Shown here piece by piece: positions 6,380 through 7,207 of a DNA stretch of 7,207 nucleotides. The notes beneath the pieces are model-generated. The model was not told the DNA's origin. It saw only the letters and a program-made list of their open reading frames with translations, and did no database searches. Position 1 is the stretch's first letter; each line of letters starts with the position of its first letter. The translations under genes were made by a program, and so were the position numbers. The DNA is from DSWT01 sp034433375 (lineage in GTDB: Bacteria; Chloroflexota; Anaerolineae; B4-G1; SLSP01), in assembly GCA_034433375.1 (NCBI GenBank), contig DAOUAQ010000114.1, positions 1-7,207 on the forward strand, given 5' to 3'.

Positions 6380-7207
6380 TTACTGATACCCGCCGCTGGT
6401 TTCGGCGAGGCCGCGCGCTTTGCGGATTTTCTCTTCGTAGCCGCTGTCCCAGTAGGCGGCAATTGGGTCGCGCGGGACGCCCATCTCCTCGCGGACGACG
6501 GCGAGCAGCGGGCGCACGTCATAGCGGTAGGCTTCGGTGAGGATGCGGTGCGCGCCCATCACGTCGCCTGCGGACTGCGCGGCGGCGAGCTTCTGGCGCG
6601 GCACGAGCAGCGCCTTCGCGTAGGCTTCCTGGCAATTCAGCACGGAGTAGATCATCGGGACCAGCTTGCCCTCGACCGCGTGCGACTGGTCGATCATGTA
6701 GGCGACGTTGTTCGCCGTGGTGTGCGCCGGTTCGGATGCGCCCAGTTCCGCGTCGGCCAACTCGTTGAAGATGAGGAACAGCTCGTAGGGATTGACCGTC
6801 CCCACGATCAGGTCATCATCCGCGTACTTGCGGTTGTTGAAGTGGAAGCCGCCCAGCTTGCCCTCGTCGAGCAAAAAGGCCACGATCTGCTCGATGTTGA
6901 CGCCCTGTGCGTGGTGGCCTAAATCTACCAACACCTGCGCCTGCTCGCCCAATTTGAGGCTGAAGCTGTATGACGTGCCCCAGTCGGGCAGGTCGGTGTT
7001 GTAGAAAGCCGGCTCGAACAGCTTGTACTCGATCAACATCCGCCCGCCGGCCGGCAAGTGCGCGTAGGTCTGCTGCAAGCCCTGCTCGAAGCGGCGCTTG
7101 CGCCCGCGCAGGCTATCTTGCCCGGCGTAGTTCGTCCCGTCGGCGAACCACAGGCTGAGATCGCGGCTGCCGGTCTTGGTCATGATCTCGCAGCACTCCA
7201 GGATGTG
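6380..7207 (-). CDS. rhaI: L-rhamnose isomerase, Pseudomonas type (N-terminus outside window)
   Basis: This enzyme converts L-rhamnose to L-rhamnulose, the first step of phosphorylating rhamnose catabolism, and acts in the cytosol with two divalent metal ions. The frame is open from the right edge (275 visible codons, TAA at 6380-6382). The ATG at 7183 is internal, since 8 coding codons precede it and the conserved barrel continues beyond. Counted from the first visible codon, the expected metal ligands are Glu60 (IEYK), Asp95 and His98 (DLGHH), His122 (FHFN), Asp130 and Asp132 (ADDD) and Asp173 (YMIDQSH). Up to Asp132 their spacing equals that of E219, D254, H257, H281, D289 and D291 as I remember them from the P. 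stutzeri enzyme. This suggests that about 160 residues are missing. The DLSLWFADGTNYAGQ segment is also typical. The related sugar isomerases of this family have broad substrate ranges, so the natural substrate could be another deoxy sugar or aldose. It is followed by the radical SAM gene after 91 bases. Confidence 0.9.
   Translation of the reverse strand, partial: HILECCEIMTKTGSRDLSLWFADGTNYAGQDSLRGRKRRFEQGLQQTYAHLPAGGRMLIEYKLFEPAFYNTDLPDWGTSYSFSLKLGEQAQVLVDLGHHAQGVNIEQIVAFLLDEGKLGGFHFNNRKYADDDLIVGTVNPYELFLIFNELADAELGASEPAHTTANNVAYMIDQSHAVEGKLVPMIYSVLNCQEAYAKALLVPRQKLAAAQSAGDVMGAHRILTEAYRYDVRPLLAVVREEMGVPRDPIAAYWDSGYEEKIRKARGLAETSGGYQ

Noticed and set aside
7181..7183. ATG at 7183 as the true start of the rhamnose isomerase
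   Set aside because: The frame is open to the window edge, and the metal-ligand positions imply about 160 more N-terminal residues, so this Met is internal.
5000..7207. Apparently higher GC in the rhaI/maturase part than in parts of the ATPase genes, suggesting transfer
   Set aside because: Hand counts of single 60-base lines ranged from about 47% to 68% within the ATPase half itself, so the difference is not clearly outside local variation. A sliding-window and codon-usage computation would be needed.

Overview
The window looks like a piece of a bacterial chromosome, most likely from the Chloroflexota (Anaerolineae or a relative). This rests on recognition rather than a search. The combination of a bacterial V/A-type ATPase operon, an extracellular SpaA/Cna_B-repeat protein ending in a LysM domain of the '...GDTLFSIARRYGTT...LCIP' type, an anaerobic sulfatase-maturase-type radical SAM enzyme and a Pseudomonas-type L-rhamnose isomerase is familiar from that group. 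All six genes lie on the minus strand, so the window reads from right to left. No gap between genes exceeds 300 bases. I see no tRNA, rRNA, CRISPR array, transposase or integrase.

Right part (7207 to about 4999): the 3' two thirds of an L-rhamnose isomerase gene (rhaI) runs in from outside the window. It is followed by a 91-base gap filled mostly by a long, nearly perfect inverted repeat (6303-6373). Next comes a complete radical SAM/SPASM protein of the anaerobic sulfatase-maturating enzyme (anSME) type with a C-terminal SEC-C zinc-binding tail. The pair suggests use of rhamnose-containing, possibly sulfated, polysaccharides, but no sulfatase or glycosidase lies inside the window.

Middle (4999 to about 2970): a 615-residue secreted protein has a signal peptide, a low-complexity linker, five tandem prealbumin-fold (Cna_B/SpaA-like) repeats and a C-terminal LysM domain. 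It has a strong ribosome binding site and ends in a clear intrinsic terminator (2973-3001 plus a T-rich tract). Four of the five repeats show the Lys/Glu/Asn pattern expected for internal isopeptide bonds. Every repeat also carries one Cys near its start and one near its end, so the protein may be cross-linked in two ways.

Left part (about 2841 to 1): a consensus-like sigma-70 promoter (TATAAT, 2814-2819) drives the start of a V/A-type ATPase operon. Its genes are a peripheral-stalk coiled-coil subunit (G/H family), then subunit C (the funnel linking the rotor ring to the central shaft), then subunit I (the membrane stator), which runs off the left edge. Gaps between them are only 4 and 5 bases. 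The remaining ATPase subunits (K/L ring, E, F, A, B, D) would be expected to the left of position 1. The leader RNA of this operon can form a hairpin at its extreme 5' end.
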